64,000 nt of DNA, taken from positions 1,798,001 to 1,862,000 of the forward strand of contig JAGTJL010000009.1 of the NCBI GenBank assembly GCA_020746875.1. The letters run 5' to 3'. This document shows positions 46,311 through 59,052 of this stretch, in pieces. The translations under genes were made by a program, and so were the position numbers. Positions within the stretch are counted from its first letter, which is position 1; every line of letters begins with the position of its first letter. The notes below the pieces were generated by a model. That model was given only the letters and a program-made list of their open reading frames with translations. It was not told the DNA's origin and did not search any database. This DNA comes from Rhexocercosporidium sp. MPI-PUGE-AT-0058 (taxonomy: Eukaryota; Ascomycota; Leotiomycetes; Helotiales).

Positions 46311-49232
46311 GCTTGCGTTCTAAAAATTGTCAGTACTCTATTTCCAAGTGGCGATGAGCTGTACTTACTATGTTCTGTGTGGAAGAATTGTCGGTGTTGT
46401 TGTTTGATGCTTTGAATGCGCGTGTGCGTGTGTGTATGTTCTTGCAGGTACTCGAGAAAGCGGTTGTATGTCGAAGTCGCTTTGTGCTGCCGTTCCGAAG
46501 ATGCAAGTAGAAAGTATTTGAACTTGGTTGAAGGTCGAGAAAAGATTTCGCTGTCGCTGTCGCTTCGGTAGCTGACAATAGGGAGAACCGGCTAGGTATT
46601 GTCTTTAGAATATTGGGCGGCGACGAGCTTGATTCACCTAAGCCAGTGCTATTGTGAATGGAAGAATGGATGAATGAATCGGGGTTTCTGGTGTGAATCT
46701 GAATGCGAGTACGATGCGATTTGATATTTGTGTGTAGAGGTTGAATCAAAAAGACAGTTGGGTGGCTGAGAGTATATACATGTACAGGAGTTCACATTTC
46801 GACTGGCACACATAGCCTTTTGGAAAATGGACTGCTTGGTGCGCAAAATCCTTACCATCTGCAACCAAAACGTCACGATATCACATCGTTATCTCCTTAA
46901 CTAACCCATAGCGCACACATGTGCCGTCATATCAACATCAGAATTCAAAAATTGTTGCCTCACGCGCGTGTGTGTAACCCATGGTTGGGATCGCGGTTAG
47001 AGAGGGAAACAATTGTTGCACATCGCAGCCTTATGGGATTCCGAAGCGAAGAAATGGGATTTCGGAGTTCCCCATGCGTGATTACCATACCTGCCTACAT
47101 GAGATTACAGGATTTCCGCGATAAATATCTTGGAATTTCTGAATTCTTTCAATGCTCGGGCTAGACCTTTGCAGTATACTATCCTGCGTTGTGTGTGTGT
47201 TCTAGTGCTAGTAGCTAGTAGTACCGGAGTAGGTCTTTTCTGTATCTACCTACGGCTTTCACCTACTGCGGTACTGTGGGACCCAAGACCTGGCGATACT
47301 TCTAGGCCATCAAGTATATCTACAATCTGGACTGATCATTCTAGTCCTTTTTCTAATTTCTGCTGTCCATCCGAAGGTGAGCGTCTACACCCTAGCCCTG
47401 TGTTTAAACTTGACGGGCATGCATGATATCATAATTTCTGCAGCAAATGTACGGGTAGCTTTTAATAATAATCGAAATTTTTACTCATTGACAATAGCAC
47501 CATCAGTTCTATTTCCACCGATCAGCATGTGCAAATGATGGCAGGTCACAGACTGCATACAACCTCAATTATCTACCTATGCAAACTAGATTAAAGCACC
47601 GAACAGCTCGCACTCAAACAATGGGACCTTAAGTAGGGCACATTATTTCTTCTAGTTCCTAATATTGGACTGCAAAGCAAAGCAAAGCAAAGCAAAGCAA
47701 AGCAAAGCAAAGCGAAAGACTTCTCTGCTCTAGTATTTAGTTTGCCACTCGCTTCTCGAGGATTATCGTTAGTTTCCCTGGCTGGGAACTTTTTGGCAAG
47801 GCAATGCTGCTGCTACATCGCCTGCCGTACTTGAATGAGTAGTGATTACATGGGGTGGAATTGAAAGCATCCAGACGATACAGTCTGGAGTATCAGTACC
47901 AAAATGAAAACTTGTGAGTATGCTACCACATACCTAGAAGAAATCCGCTAGTCGAATGTCTAAAACTACGAACAGAGATGAGAAAATGTCACAACTTCAA
48001 AGCAACCAGACCTTACCGGGACATCAAAAATATCCGCGTACCATAATCATCAATGCTTGCATGCAGAGGCAATCCAAGTGCTACATGACGTTCTGTTTAT
48101 TGTTTTGCTCCAAGAGAAACTCCATACAACGCCTGCCTTCTAATACAGATTAGCTAACTAATTAACGACTGAACGAACAGTATAAGAACATCCACCCCCC
48201 TCCACTGCCAGCCCATTCTGAGCCCGACCAGAATTTCAAGACACAAACCAAAGATAGACACTTAACTCAGATATCTCGAACTCACTACCTCCCAACCCTA
48301 TTCAACTCTCCACCCGTCCAATATCACCATACCCATATCTATCCCCATCAACCCGTCCCCCCTTTCCTCCCATCAAAACACTAGACACCCCCACGCCACC
48401 AAACAAGCGAAACCCAAATCCCCCCTCCCATGCCTTCCCTCCACCCAAACGGAGACTGGAATCCCGCCACAAATAAACAGAAAAACTCTAAAGTCTCTCA
48501 GATCCCTCCAAGCCATTTCCCCAACCAATAAACCAGCTCTAACACACCAAGCCCGGAAAATGACCCTTCACAGAAATCGCTTTTGTTGCTCGTCGCATTT
48601 ATTCCCGGGAAATTGGGTTTCCGGCACTCGATGGCTCAGCGTTTGACCAGTGGGTATTTTCCGAATGGGCGCCGGCTGCTCCGCTCGGATGAGGATCTCG
48701 GACGGGGAGCATTTAAGTTTGAATAGATGGGAGGAGAGGAATTCTGCCGCGGGATTTCTTGTATGGTTATAGGGAGTGATGGAAATGAAGGTGAAGAGAT
48801 TCACTCTGTGGTGGTGTACTTACTTGCACAACATATATTGAAGCCTAATGTTGAATTTGTCTAATTCGAAATAATGGGCAAGGACCCTTAGAGGTAGGAT
48901 GAATACCACGTATCTCACAGCATTTAGTATCTGAGAGGGAGATTGAGAGACTCAATTTGATTCCATTGAGCTCTAGACTTGGATGGGAACTTTTCCAGTA
49001 CCGCATCATAGACGCTGCCAAACTTTATAAAGGAGCGACTATAAACCAAGCATCTCCAAAATATCTCTCACCAGTGTAAATCGGCATTGTTGAAGCCACT
49101 TCCAGCATTTCTCTTCCCGTGCACACCGCGCGAGTGACGCATTTTCAGAACCTCTCGATTCTCACCTCCTTCCAACATAGCTGAAGAACGCTTGCCCACC
49201 CAAGACATTCATCCTATCAGGAGACAGCACCT
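46311..49232. other. Gene-poor 2.9 kb region with a GCAAA repeat and a G-poor tract
   Basis: The left end is promoter and leader of the small basic protein. A pentanucleotide repeat lies at 47672. From about 48180 to 48560 the plus strand is rich in C and A and poor in G, without a coding frame. The right end is the 3' region of the NRAMP gene. No gene was recognised. Confidence 0.5.
47672..47711 (+). repeat. GCAAA pentanucleotide microsatellite, 8 units
   Basis: Eight perfect GCAAA units followed by a degenerate GCGAAA. Intergenic. Confidence 0.95.
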
Positions 49233-51181
49233 CTAAGCACCATCTCCCTTGCCCAACAGCACCAAATTGGCAACGTTCATCACAGTGATGATGAGCCAAA
49301 TGATGACCGCAAACGTGGCGGTAATCCAATTGTTCCGCATCTTCACACCATCCGGTTGTGGTGATGATGATCTTGATTCTGTGGCGTCCCCTTCTTCATC
49401 ATCAGGGTCCCCCGAAGTGCTTGCCGTTCGTACAGTCATGAATTTGTTTCTGCACGTGAAATAGATCAATGGTGCAGACACAAAGGGTAGCACGACACTC
49501 AGTGCTACCTGGGAGCCGTTCAAAGCAGCGGAGAGACCTTCCCTTCCAACAGCTCCGGCGATGATAATGCTTGGGGTGATGGAGATGCTTCTGGTAATGA
49601 GGCGTCTCATCCAAGGCGCAATCGTCCACTTCAAAGCTCCCTCAGATACCATCTGTCCGGCAATGGTACACACAATTCCAGCGCTGATGCCGGACAGGAG
49701 GAGGGCGAGAGCAAATACTGTTCCAGCTGCAGGAGCAATACTATCGGAGAGTAAGTGGTAAATCCCGAACAGGTCAGCATCTTCAGCTTTGGATCCGTAG
49801 AGTGAAGCTCCTGCGGTGATAAGGATGGCACTATTGACGAACAAGGCGAATGTGAAGAGTGACACAGCCAATTCGATGATTGAGTACTTGAGGCAAAAGT
49901 TGATAGCGGGGAGAGACGGGAAGTATTGAATCTTATCAACACTGTCTGATCGAATCGACACTGGAACAATGCCGTTATCGATATCGTATTCTTGTAGTCG
50001 GGCTTGAACGATGCCACTCCCAAGATAGAGACTATGAGGCATCACTGTTGCACCGAGAATTCCACAGGCTTGATAGAGACTGCACAAAGTCAGTTTCAGA
50101 ATAGATAAATGAGGGAGAGCGCCTACCCTTTGGACTCAACAATAGCAGAGTTTGGTAGATATCCGCGAAAGACATCGCCCACCGGAGTATCTTTGATGAG
50201 GCTCAACTGAATACAGAAACATATCACAACACCTAGGACAAGGGCCATCACAAACATTTCGAATGCTCGAAGCCCTTTCATGGATCCATTTGGTTTGTAG
50301 AAAAGTAGAATGAGGAGTACATCAACAATCGAGAGAGCGCATCCAGCTACCAAAGGAATCTGGGGGACCAAAAGGTTGATTGCAATAGCCGTACCAATAA
50401 CCTCAGCAATATCTGTGGCAATGATCTGCTCAAAAGTCAGCGAATAGTCACATCGCTTTTCAGATCAACTTACAGCTCCTTCAGCCATAACATAGAGGAA
50501 GTAATTCATCCATCGAGGAAGAAACGCCCTACAAGCCTCAGCCAGATTGAGACCGCTGACACTTCCAAGCTTGATACACAAGCTTTGTAGGAAAATGGCA
50601 AAGATGTTCGACATCAGAACGATGAAGAGCAGTCTAAAACGGTAGGTAGCACCAGCAGCCACATCAGTCGAGTAATTTCCAGGATCGATGTATGCCACCG
50701 AGATCTATAAATCTTAAGTCAATATTGATCCTAACCAGAAAATAAGGTAACATACCATGAAACCAGGGCCAACAAACTTTCCGTAGGTGGTGACCCCTTT
50801 ACGGATTTTCATGAAAATTTTCATCAGGAAGGGAGCATCATTGCCATCTCCATTCCCATCCCCATTCCCTCTACCTCCAGCAGCATTTCCATCAGCAACA
50901 TCAAGGGCGACCATTCCAGGGTCGCCTTCCGTGAAATTGCCCTGCTGCTTCACCCCCTTCGCCACCACCGCCACCTTCTCCCCCCTCTTGCCTCGCTTGC
51001 CATCCTCATCCGGGACTCGATCAACCTCACTTTCAATCTCATTACTCGCTATTCTCCTCAGCTCTCGTGCATTTGCGATCCCATTGAAATCCTCTCTAGT
51101 CGTAAGATCCGCCGACAAAGAGCTAGGGTTCTGGTTGAATCCATCTCCCTCAGGCTCCTCGGTGCGAGATGGACAGTTCAT
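49233..51181 (-). CDS. NRAMP-family divalent metal transporter (Smf-type)
   Basis: Four exons, 51181-50756, 50704-50474, 50425-50127 and 50079-49233, give 600 aa. Proton-coupled import of Mn, Fe or related ions is the family function. The 130-residue N-terminus is cytosolic, acidic, then Gly/Asn-rich. The transport core has the metal-binding DPGN motif (149-152) in AYIDPGNYSTD and the MPH motif (332-334) in GATVMPHSLYLGSG, with about eleven hydrophobic segments spread over four exons. A disordered acidic loop (SGDPDDEEGDATESRSSSPQ) precedes the last helix. Splices join AYIDPGN to GFVGPGFM-like sequence and restore GLYQACG. Whether it acts at the plasma membrane, endosome or vacuole cannot be told from the sequence. 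Confidence 0.95.
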
Positions 51182-52632
51182 AGTGGAGAAGTTTCGATGC
51201 AGTAATTTGCAGAAATTTCAGCCTCGAACCCAACGTGTTGTTTGTTTTTACCTCCGTAAAGAGGGAAAATATGGGGGGAAGAAGCTTTTTATATGTTGGA
51301 AGCTATTCAAGGTAGAACGACAATCCGGGGAAGAGGCTAGGTGTGGATTGGCGGTCTAGAAGACTTTCGGGTGCGGTTTCGCCCGGTGCTGAGGAAGCGA
51401 CAAATCAGCTTTGAGAAGCTTCCGGTTGATCATCAAAGACTACCGAGTCCTGACATCGCTCTTTCTTTCTTTTCTTATTGATGCTTCTCTTTGATTTGGA
51501 AAGCCTTTTCCAGTTAATAGTTATTAATCAATTAAATACGAATGCCACATGTAGTCATCTTTTACGAGGGTGGTCACAACTTGTTTGCTTGCCATCAACA
51601 CATCAAAGTGACCAAAGGCTTCATTTACCACAGTCAGACTGGCTCTCTCCCTTTGCTGCCACGAAATGGAACCCTGCTCATGCGGAACGCGACAACCAAT
51701 CTTTTATACTACCCGCTGGTCTATGTTGAACAAGCTTCCCTTCTTGGCAGCTGACGGGTTGACAAGAAGCCGTCGATAAATGGTGGGATGTTATCTTCGT
51801 GAGAAGCCACCCGAAAGCTGGCACGGACATCCAACATACTGTAGATCGGATCACCTACTCTCCGGCAACGAGTATCGAGGCTTTTTTGTGAGATGATGAC
51901 AAGGGGACATATTTGAGAGATTTTATTTGCTGAAAGTTGTCGTCCATTGTTCTGTACTTCAAAGACTTGCTTGTATTGCCCCACCAAGATTGCCCGTTAG
52001 CCTGGCAGTTTCTGCTGATGTTCCTATCCGGACTTATGAGAGTTAAAAGAGCTAATCGTTTTCAAGTAATTGGCCGGGTGAGTGGTGATATTGCTTTTAA
52101 TACGGTTTAAATTTCCCAGTCCATCAAAAGAAAAGAATCTCCAAGAGGATTGGTACTGAGAGAAGGACTAATTCAAGACAGCTTGATTGGACAGCCCAAA
52201 ACTCTTGACCTCGGCCTGTATTCCTGCACCTGCAGCCATTCGACAATCGACCCGTCCGAAAGCTGCAGGAACAATAGCCATACCTGTCGGCCCTCTCACT
52301 GCCGGCGGAGACTGCATATTGTCGGTGAGTGAGCCTTCAGCCGTCACGGAGAACACCCAGGAGTCTATTTACTTGGCACCTGTACGGTCTACCAATCAAC
52401 GAGACGGCAAAGATGCGTGCAAAATATCTTTTGGTTTGCATTCATGTAACTTATAGACGTTTATTGCATCCATCATATTAGGCCACCGAACCAAGAATGA
52501 AGTCTTCTCCCTGGAAGATGGACAGACGCCTGCCCATGCAACGCCACGCAAATTACGACTTATCAAATACACAGGATTCATCGCGTCGATATGCCTGAAA
52601 TCCCAAATGCGACCACAGCCACGAAACCACTT
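51182..52632. other. Intergenic, promoter of NRAMP and 3' side of TAF4
   Basis: In this 1.45 kb, frames on both strands at about 52170-52456 have Ala/Gly/Pro-rich translations and overlap, so at most one could be real, and neither has a recognised match. No RNA gene is seen. Confidence 0.45.
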
Positions 52633-54639
52633 CTACTTAGGATCAGACTGGTCTAGGTTCATGTAGACCTTTTGAAGGGCCTTCTTCTCACGACCATCAG
52701 ACTCGAGAACTGTAATCCAATCCCGAATCTGAATACCCACGCCTCGTTCTTTATCCTCTCTCCATTGTCCGAGTCTTCTGACACCTTCCACTGTCAACTT
52801 CTCTGGGGGTGCATTGACCGGCCCACTGCCAGGTGTTCCAGGGAGACCTTGGGTGTTGATCCGTCCTGGTGTGCTTGCTCCACTACCACCCCCTCCTCCA
52901 GGTGCTCCACCTGTCATCCAACTGTACTTCTTCTTCTTACCAAACAGGCCTCCTCCGCCACCCAAGAACTGCGCAGTTGTGGTGTTGGCAGCCGCATGGT
53001 TAGCAGCCTCATTGACCTTCGCCGCAGCATTCTTCTTTTGCTCTTTCTTTGTCGGGGCTTTCTCTACGGATTCCGGGGCAACAGAGCCTGGCGTGCCAGG
53101 CATGATCGAACCTTGTCTAGAGGTAACTTCACCTGTGGCGCGAGCCAAACGCTTACGAAGTCGTGCTTCTTCCTGGTCACGTTCCTTCACTGCCGAAGCA
53201 CGTAATGCACTGACAACCTCGTTGGTGATCTTGACGGGAGCAGCAGGGGTCTTGGCACTCTCGGAAATTGGTGTCGGCAGCTTAACAGCATTCGACGTAG
53301 AGCCTAGAAAGGGTTAGCATGAAGTGAAGCAAAGACGTGTGTGAACCATACGGTTAAGTGGGTTGGAGTGCGGGCTGACTGCACTCTCCCATCCGCTTCG
53401 AGGACCACCATCAACAACGTTGCTATCAATGCTGCTAGGAGCTGCAGCATCAACCCACTCCTCTGGGATAATGCCATGAGAACCAGTCTGCCGTCCTTTT
53501 GCAAGTTTGACAGCGTCCTCAACTAGCCCTCGGAGACGGTGCTTGGTTGCGATCGACATGAGCGCGACTTGATCAACAAGCATAGTGTCAATGGGAAGAA
53601 AAGTGCCGTTGGTAGCGAGGAAGGTATTCTCTGGGCCGACTTGAGTCTGGACTTGAACGCCACGTTGACTGAAGTTTTCTGGCAGCTTCATCGTTCCCAT
53701 CAACCCACCCTTGTCCACATTCAGGGACAAGCCGTTCTCTCTAGCAACCTTTCCCATCTTGGCCTGAATAACCTGAACGATGAGGAATGGGTTTCGAAGC
53801 TCACGTTGTCGGGATGCAGCTAAGTTGGCCGCAGCAGCATTCCATGCCTGGTCAGCTAACTTCTTGCTGTATTCATCTTGCGACTTTCCATCAGCTTTCT
53901 CGGCAGCAGCGTTCGCAGGTCCTGCGCCGTAGAACGATGCTTGATCTCCTGGTGGGAACTGGCTAAAGCTATGTCCTGACGAGATATTACCAGATTGGGA
54001 ACCTGAAAGCTGGGAGTTGAATGAATTATTGGACAGCTGGAACGTATATTGGAGCCCTTCTTCTTCTCGCAGATCGATACCTGTGCCACCCAGAACATCC
54101 ATCACATCTACTCCATCCTCCTTGGGCTTCTCTACAGGCTTCAGTGGGGGGCCCATTGTACCCTGGTTCTGGTGCGGCATTTGACCTTGTTGACTCTGAG
54201 TTGGTGGTGGACCTTGCCCATAATTACCGAAGTCTGGTCTTGAGGTTGTATGAAGAGGGTTGGCAAAGTTGACAGAGCCTTGAAATTGAGGCTGATGGTT
54301 GGGTTGATGGTTGGATTGGTGACTAGGTTGCGATTGTGGAAGGGTGAGTGTAGGTGTAGTGTGCCCATTCGAGTACGGTGTATTGTAGACGCCTTGTGGA
54401 ATTCCAACAGTCGCGAAGTGAGGTGATGCTCCGGCTGAGGAGGGCGCAGATGCTCCTGGGCTCATGGCGTAGGGTGACTGAACGTATGGAGATCCTGGCT
54501 GTGATGATGGGTTCGGGGACAATCGTTGCCTTTTATTTGGTGGCATACCAAACTGCTGTTGGGCTCCTGGAGAAGCTGCATTCTGCGGAGGCGAATATGG
54601 CCTAGGAGGTATCGAATATTGTTGCTGTGGTTGCGCCAT
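52633..54639 (-). CDS. TAF4: TFIID subunit TAF4
   Basis: Two exons, 54639-53352 and 53303-52633, give 652 aa. TAF4 pairs with TAF12 through a histone fold and stabilises TFIID. The first 170 residues are Pro/Gln/Ser/Gly rich. The TAF4 C-terminal homology region begins at VDVMDVLGGTGIDLREEE (about 175-195) and runs through FLIVQVIQAKM, FLPIDTMLVDQVALMSIATKHRLRGLVEDAVKLA and NEVVSALRASAVKERDQEEARLRKR. The end has QFLGGGGGLFGKKKKYSWMT, LTVEGVRRLGQW and VGIQIRDWITVLESD, all hallmarks of fungal TAF4. The single intron sits after the HSNPLN segment. It is divergent from YSH1, with 497 bp between the start codons. Confidence 0.94.
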
Positions 54640-55136
54640 GATTGCAGTGTAGATGGCTATCGAAATATGCTTTCTTCAGATCTCCTTCACAAGGCAGGCG
54701 CAAAGCCCGCTGACCTCCTGAGAGCTCGACCCATGCGCGAGCTTGCTTTCTCCAGTGTTGAATGTGAAATATTTGGTCGATCCACCACAGTCTTCAGGTC
54801 TCTCGTTATTCGGTCCGTTGTCGTGAGCCTGCTGGAGTTGTCGTGTTGATGGTGAAGAGGCCAAAGAAGAGGATGTTCGCTCCTCGAAATCGCGTGAAAG
54901 GTCACGTGCCATTTCGCACTAAACGGGAGCCAACCGCGACCGAGCTTCATTCACCTCCATGGGCGGCATTCTTCAGCGACAACAAATTCGCAGTATCCAT
55001 GGCAAACAGGAGCCAAGCATACACCCACGAAATAGCGATGCGTATTAGTTGATTGTAACTACTGCGAAACGGCGAATATCTGGATAGGACTACGTCAACT
55101 CCTGGGGAAAAGGGATACAAACAAACAAACTTCAAT
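54640..55136. promoter_or_regulatory. Divergent promoter of TAF4 and YSH1
   Basis: The two ATGs are 497 bp apart on opposite strands, and no other gene lies between them. CT-rich and CAAACAAACAAAC leader-like sequences flank the YSH1 start. Both genes serve RNA polymerase II transcription, so a shared regulatory region is plausible but unproven. Confidence 0.55.
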
Positions 55137-58058
55137 ATGGCTTCCAAGCGCAAAGCAGCAGCGATGGCGCCCCAGGTTGTAGAAGAGCCAGTGGATCCAG
55201 CTGATGAGCTGATGTTTCTTTGCTTGGGCGGTGGAAACGAGGTCGGCAGATCATGTCATATCATTCAGTACAAGGGCAAGACCGTCATGGTATGCTCGAG
55301 CCCACGGCATTTAAGAACTTGAGTATGCTAATATCGTTATAGCTCGATGCGGGCCAACACGCAGGTTACGAAGGTCTTGCATCTCTTCCATTCTACGACG
55401 ACTTCGATTTGAGCACTGTTGACGTCCTCTTGATAAGCCAGTAAGCGCATTCCATACTTTCCTACAAGTGTATCTAGGTGGAGGTATTTTGTTGCCTGGG
55501 CATAGATCGTTCCTTCTGTCTATGCCAGGGCCTTGTTGGACCCCTTTTTCTTTCTCTGCAAAATCATCATGTATACGAGAATCAATACAAATCATTTATT
55601 ACAGTGCAAATGCATGGTCTTGTCCTGTGAAGATGACCCCATTTGACAATATGTTTGTAAATAGCTCACCATCCGTTCCACCTGTTTGTCGGACTTGACT
55701 TTGACTTGCTTGATATGTACTTTAGCTAACATTTTCCAGTTTCCACATAGATCATGCAGCTTCTTTGCCGTATGTATTGGCCAAGACCAATTTCAAGGGA
55801 CGGGTCTTCATGACACATCCTACAAAGGCCATCTACAAATGGCTCATCCAAGATAGCATCCGAGTTGGCGGTGCCTCTTCGGATACCAAAGGCCAACCTG
55901 TCTATACAGAAGCCGACCATCTTTCTACCTTTCCTATGATCGAAGCCATTGACTACCATACTACACACACAATTTCATCGATCAGAATCACACCTTACCC
56001 TGCTGGGCATGTCCTTGGGGCCGCAATGTTTCTTATTGAGATCGCTGGACTCAAGATATTTTTCACTGGAGATTATTCGCGGGAAGACGATAGACATTTG
56101 GTCTCTGCTGAGGTACCCAAGGGTGTCAAAATCGATGTCCTCATCACCGAGTCAACTTACGGAATCGCTTCGCATGTGCCGCGCATTGAAAGAGAGCAGC
56201 AGCTCATGGGCTCTATCACCAGCATCCTGAACCGAGGAGGGCGAGTTTTGATGCCAGTTTTCGCTCTTGGAAGAGCTCAAGAGCTTCTCTTAATTTTAGA
56301 CGAGTACTGGACTCTTCACCCCGAATTTCAAAAGATACCAATTTACTACGCGAGTAACCTGGCCCGAAAATGTATGCTGGTTTACCAAACGTACGTTGGC
56401 GCGATGAACGACAATATCAAACGACTTTTCCGAGAGAGGATGGCTGAAGCGGAGGCTAATTCGGATACTGCCTCGAAAGGTGGACCCTGGGATTTCAAGT
56501 ACATTCGATCTTTGAAAAACTTGGACCGCTTCGATGATGTTGGAGGCTGTGTCATGCTTGCCAGTCCCGGTATGCTACAACATGGTGTTAGTAGAGAGCT
56601 TCTCGAGAGATGGGCTCCGAGTGACAAGAACGGTGTTGTGATTACCGGTTACAGCGTCGAGGGAACCATGGCAAAGGAGATTATGAAGGAACCAGAGCAA
56701 ATTCAAGCCATCATGTCTCGTAATACCGGGGGTGCCAGACGGGGTCCAGGCGGCCTAGCAGATGCCGAGAAGGTTATGATTCCTCGGCGATGCAGTGTTC
56801 AAGAATACTCTTTCGCTGCTCATGTTGACGGGGTTGAGAATCGAGAATTTATTGAAGAAGTCGCCGCGCCTGTTGTGGTATGTAAGCTGCCTGGTTCAGA
56901 AACATTCAAGCTAAAACAACTTAGATTCTTGTCCATGGTGAGGTACACAACATGATGCGTCTGAAGTCCAAACTGCTTTCGCTTAACGCCGATAAGACAA
57001 ACAAGGTCAAGGTCTTTAGTCCTCGGAACTGTGAGGAGCTTCGAATCCCATTCAAAGCAGACAAAACGGCCAAGGTGGTGGGAAAGCTGGCGGCTAATCC
57101 TCCTCCAACGGCCGATGGAATTCAATCACAACTTATGACGGGTGTCCTGGTTCAAAATGATTTCAAGATGTCTCTTATGGCACCTGAAGACTTGAGAGAA
57201 TACGCAGGCCTGACAACCACCATCATAACATGCAAGCAACGCATGACTTTGAGTGCTGCAGGCATTGAGTTAATCAAATGGGCTCTGGAGGGTACTTTCG
57301 GCAGTATCGATTTATTGCCAGAGAGTAGATCTAAGGACAAGATGAACGGCGACACGCACATGAACGGGTCATCAGAAGATGCTGATGAGGAGATTTCTAG
57401 CCAGACAACTGCATACCTTGTCATGGGCTGTGTAGCAGTTCGCCATCGAAATAACGGCGAGGTGGAACTGGAGTGGGAGGGCAACATCCTTAATGATGGT
57501 ATTGCAGACGCAGTAATGGCCGTGCTCTTCTCCGTGGAAAGTAGTCCGGCTGCTGTTAAACGTAAGTGTTTCTCCGCCTTTCCCCGCGAACTAAGCTGAC
57601 CCTCGATAGAATCATCAAGCAAGCATTCGCATTCGCATTCCCATGAGCTTCCAACTCGGAACCTGCATGCAAATCTCTCTCCTACCGAGAGACTCGAGCG
57701 ACTCTTCATGTTCTTGGAAGCACAATTCGGAGCCGAAAACGTCACACCGATTGCAGTCCCAAAGTTAACCCTGAAGGGAGCTGTCGGATCTCCGTCTACC
57801 ATCAAAGAAGACGAAGACGGAGCATCAGAGGGGTCGCAAGAGGAAGACAGAGAGCTCGCTGCCCTTCAAAGAAAGGAGATCGAGAGACTACATAAGATTG
57901 GAATCCCAGTCCCAGGAGTAGAAATCAAAGTCAACAATGCCGTTGCTAAGGTTTGGTTAGAGGATCTCGAGGTCGAGGGTGCGAGTCGGGTGTTGGTCGA
58001 GAGAGTTCGGACTGTTGTGGAGAGAGCAGTTGAGGTTACAGCACCGCTCTGGGTTTGA
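55137..58058 (+). CDS. YSH1: mRNA 3'-end endonuclease YSH1 (CPSF73)
   Basis: Five exons, 55137-55289, 55343-55440, 55740-56877, 56925-57561 and 57610-58058, give 824 aa. It cuts pre-mRNA at the poly(A) site as a zinc-dependent metallo-beta-lactamase/beta-CASP enzyme of the cleavage and polyadenylation factor. Motifs: [14 protein letters not shown]; the zinc motif HFHIDH (84-89), which is split by intron 2; [90 protein letters not shown]; and [12 protein letters not shown]. The C-terminal domain holds an acidic insert and ends VEVTAPLWV. Intron 2 is 299 nt, much longer than the others here. It is divergent from TAF4. Confidence 0.96.
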
Positions 58059-58803
58059 GTGATATTTCTGAAGACAGCTCTTTGATATTCTGGCATTGGG
58101 AGGATCGTTTGGGAGTCTACAAGAGGTTCCATTGACATCTGCTCCTGGCCAAAAAACCGAGGGATCAAAAGGAGCATATCTCCCGGCGAGGAGTAAATTG
58201 GTACGACCAACAGGCTTGGGATAGCCTGCATTGTAACATCAAGAATGGAGACAAGAATGCAACGTAAAAGAATGAGGCTTAACTCGCCATCCATATGACG
58301 ATTCTACTGACCATACACAACCTAAATCATTGAAATGCGTCTTCCTCGACCTATCCTCCCTCCACCGCCCTACTAAAACGGCAACATGCATCCCATTTCA
58401 TACCATTGCTCAAGTTTCCCTCAATCACATGTATTGATCTCCATCCCCCATCCGCCTCACTCCGGAGTTCAGCCAGATTTAAACTTTCCACACCGACAGG
58501 CATCGGATCCTGGAAGCCTGCTAGCGGCTGGTGGTGGCTGGCCAGCCGCGGGCCAGCCAGCAGAGCAGGGCGGGGCTCGTGGGTCCATGTGGAGGGATGT
58601 CTCGTGAGCCTCCCCGCCTGACAGCTTTCCCAACCTACTTAATGACCGCTCGCCATCAAGGTAATCAACACAACTCACGCCGAATCCTCATACAACTATT
58701 GCTACACTCAGTCTCAAAACTACCGCGCATGCACTACGTACTCAATACCACGAAAAAGAAACAGTAATCCATCCTACAAACCCACCAACCCACCAAAGTC
58801 AAC
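58059..58803. other. Intergenic, no gene recognised
   Basis: This 0.75 kb contains the YSH1 3' UTR. A GC-rich patch with CCAGCCGCGGGCCAGCCAGC lies near 58540. The last 60 bp is AC-rich, like a fungal leader, before the ATG at 58804. Nothing further can be supported. Confidence 0.45.
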
Positions 58804-59052
58804 ATGCCATTCAGCGCCAACTGGCAAGAGAAGCGTCTCCATCTCTGCGTCCTCGCCGCCCTCTCCGTCACCATCATGCTCTTCACCTGCGTACACTTGC
58901 GGCATATGATACCTGCAAGGCAGAACTGGAGACATCATCATGCGCTGGACTGCGATTCCTTCTATGCTTCGGATGTTGTTGAGTGTGCGGGGCTGGGGCA
59001 GCTGGACGTCGAGGTGGATAGGCACAATGCGGGGAAGGAGGACTGGCTTTGA
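58804..59052 (+). CDS. Possible small single-pass membrane protein (82 aa)
   Basis: ATG with a good fungal context (GTCAACATGCC), preceded by an AC-rich leader. 82 codons: a basic start (MPFSANWQEKRLHL), one hydrophobic segment (LCVLAALSVTIMLFTCVHL, about 14-32) and a polar tail with Cys50 and Cys61. No family is recognised. The leader and start context favour a real gene; the size and lack of conservation evidence keep it uncertain. Confidence 0.4.
   Translation: MPFSANWQEKRLHLCVLAALSVTIMLFTCVHLRHMIPARQNWRHHHALDCDSFYASDVVECAGLGQLDVEVDRHNAGKEDWL

Noticed and set aside
49233..51181. Separate genes for the four NRAMP segments
   Set aside because: All four exons join in phase and restore one transporter with DPGN and MPH motifs.
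52168..52456. Overlapping plus- and minus-strand frames with Ala/Gly/Pro-rich translations
   Set aside because: Mutually overlapping, with no family match; composition alone explains the openness.
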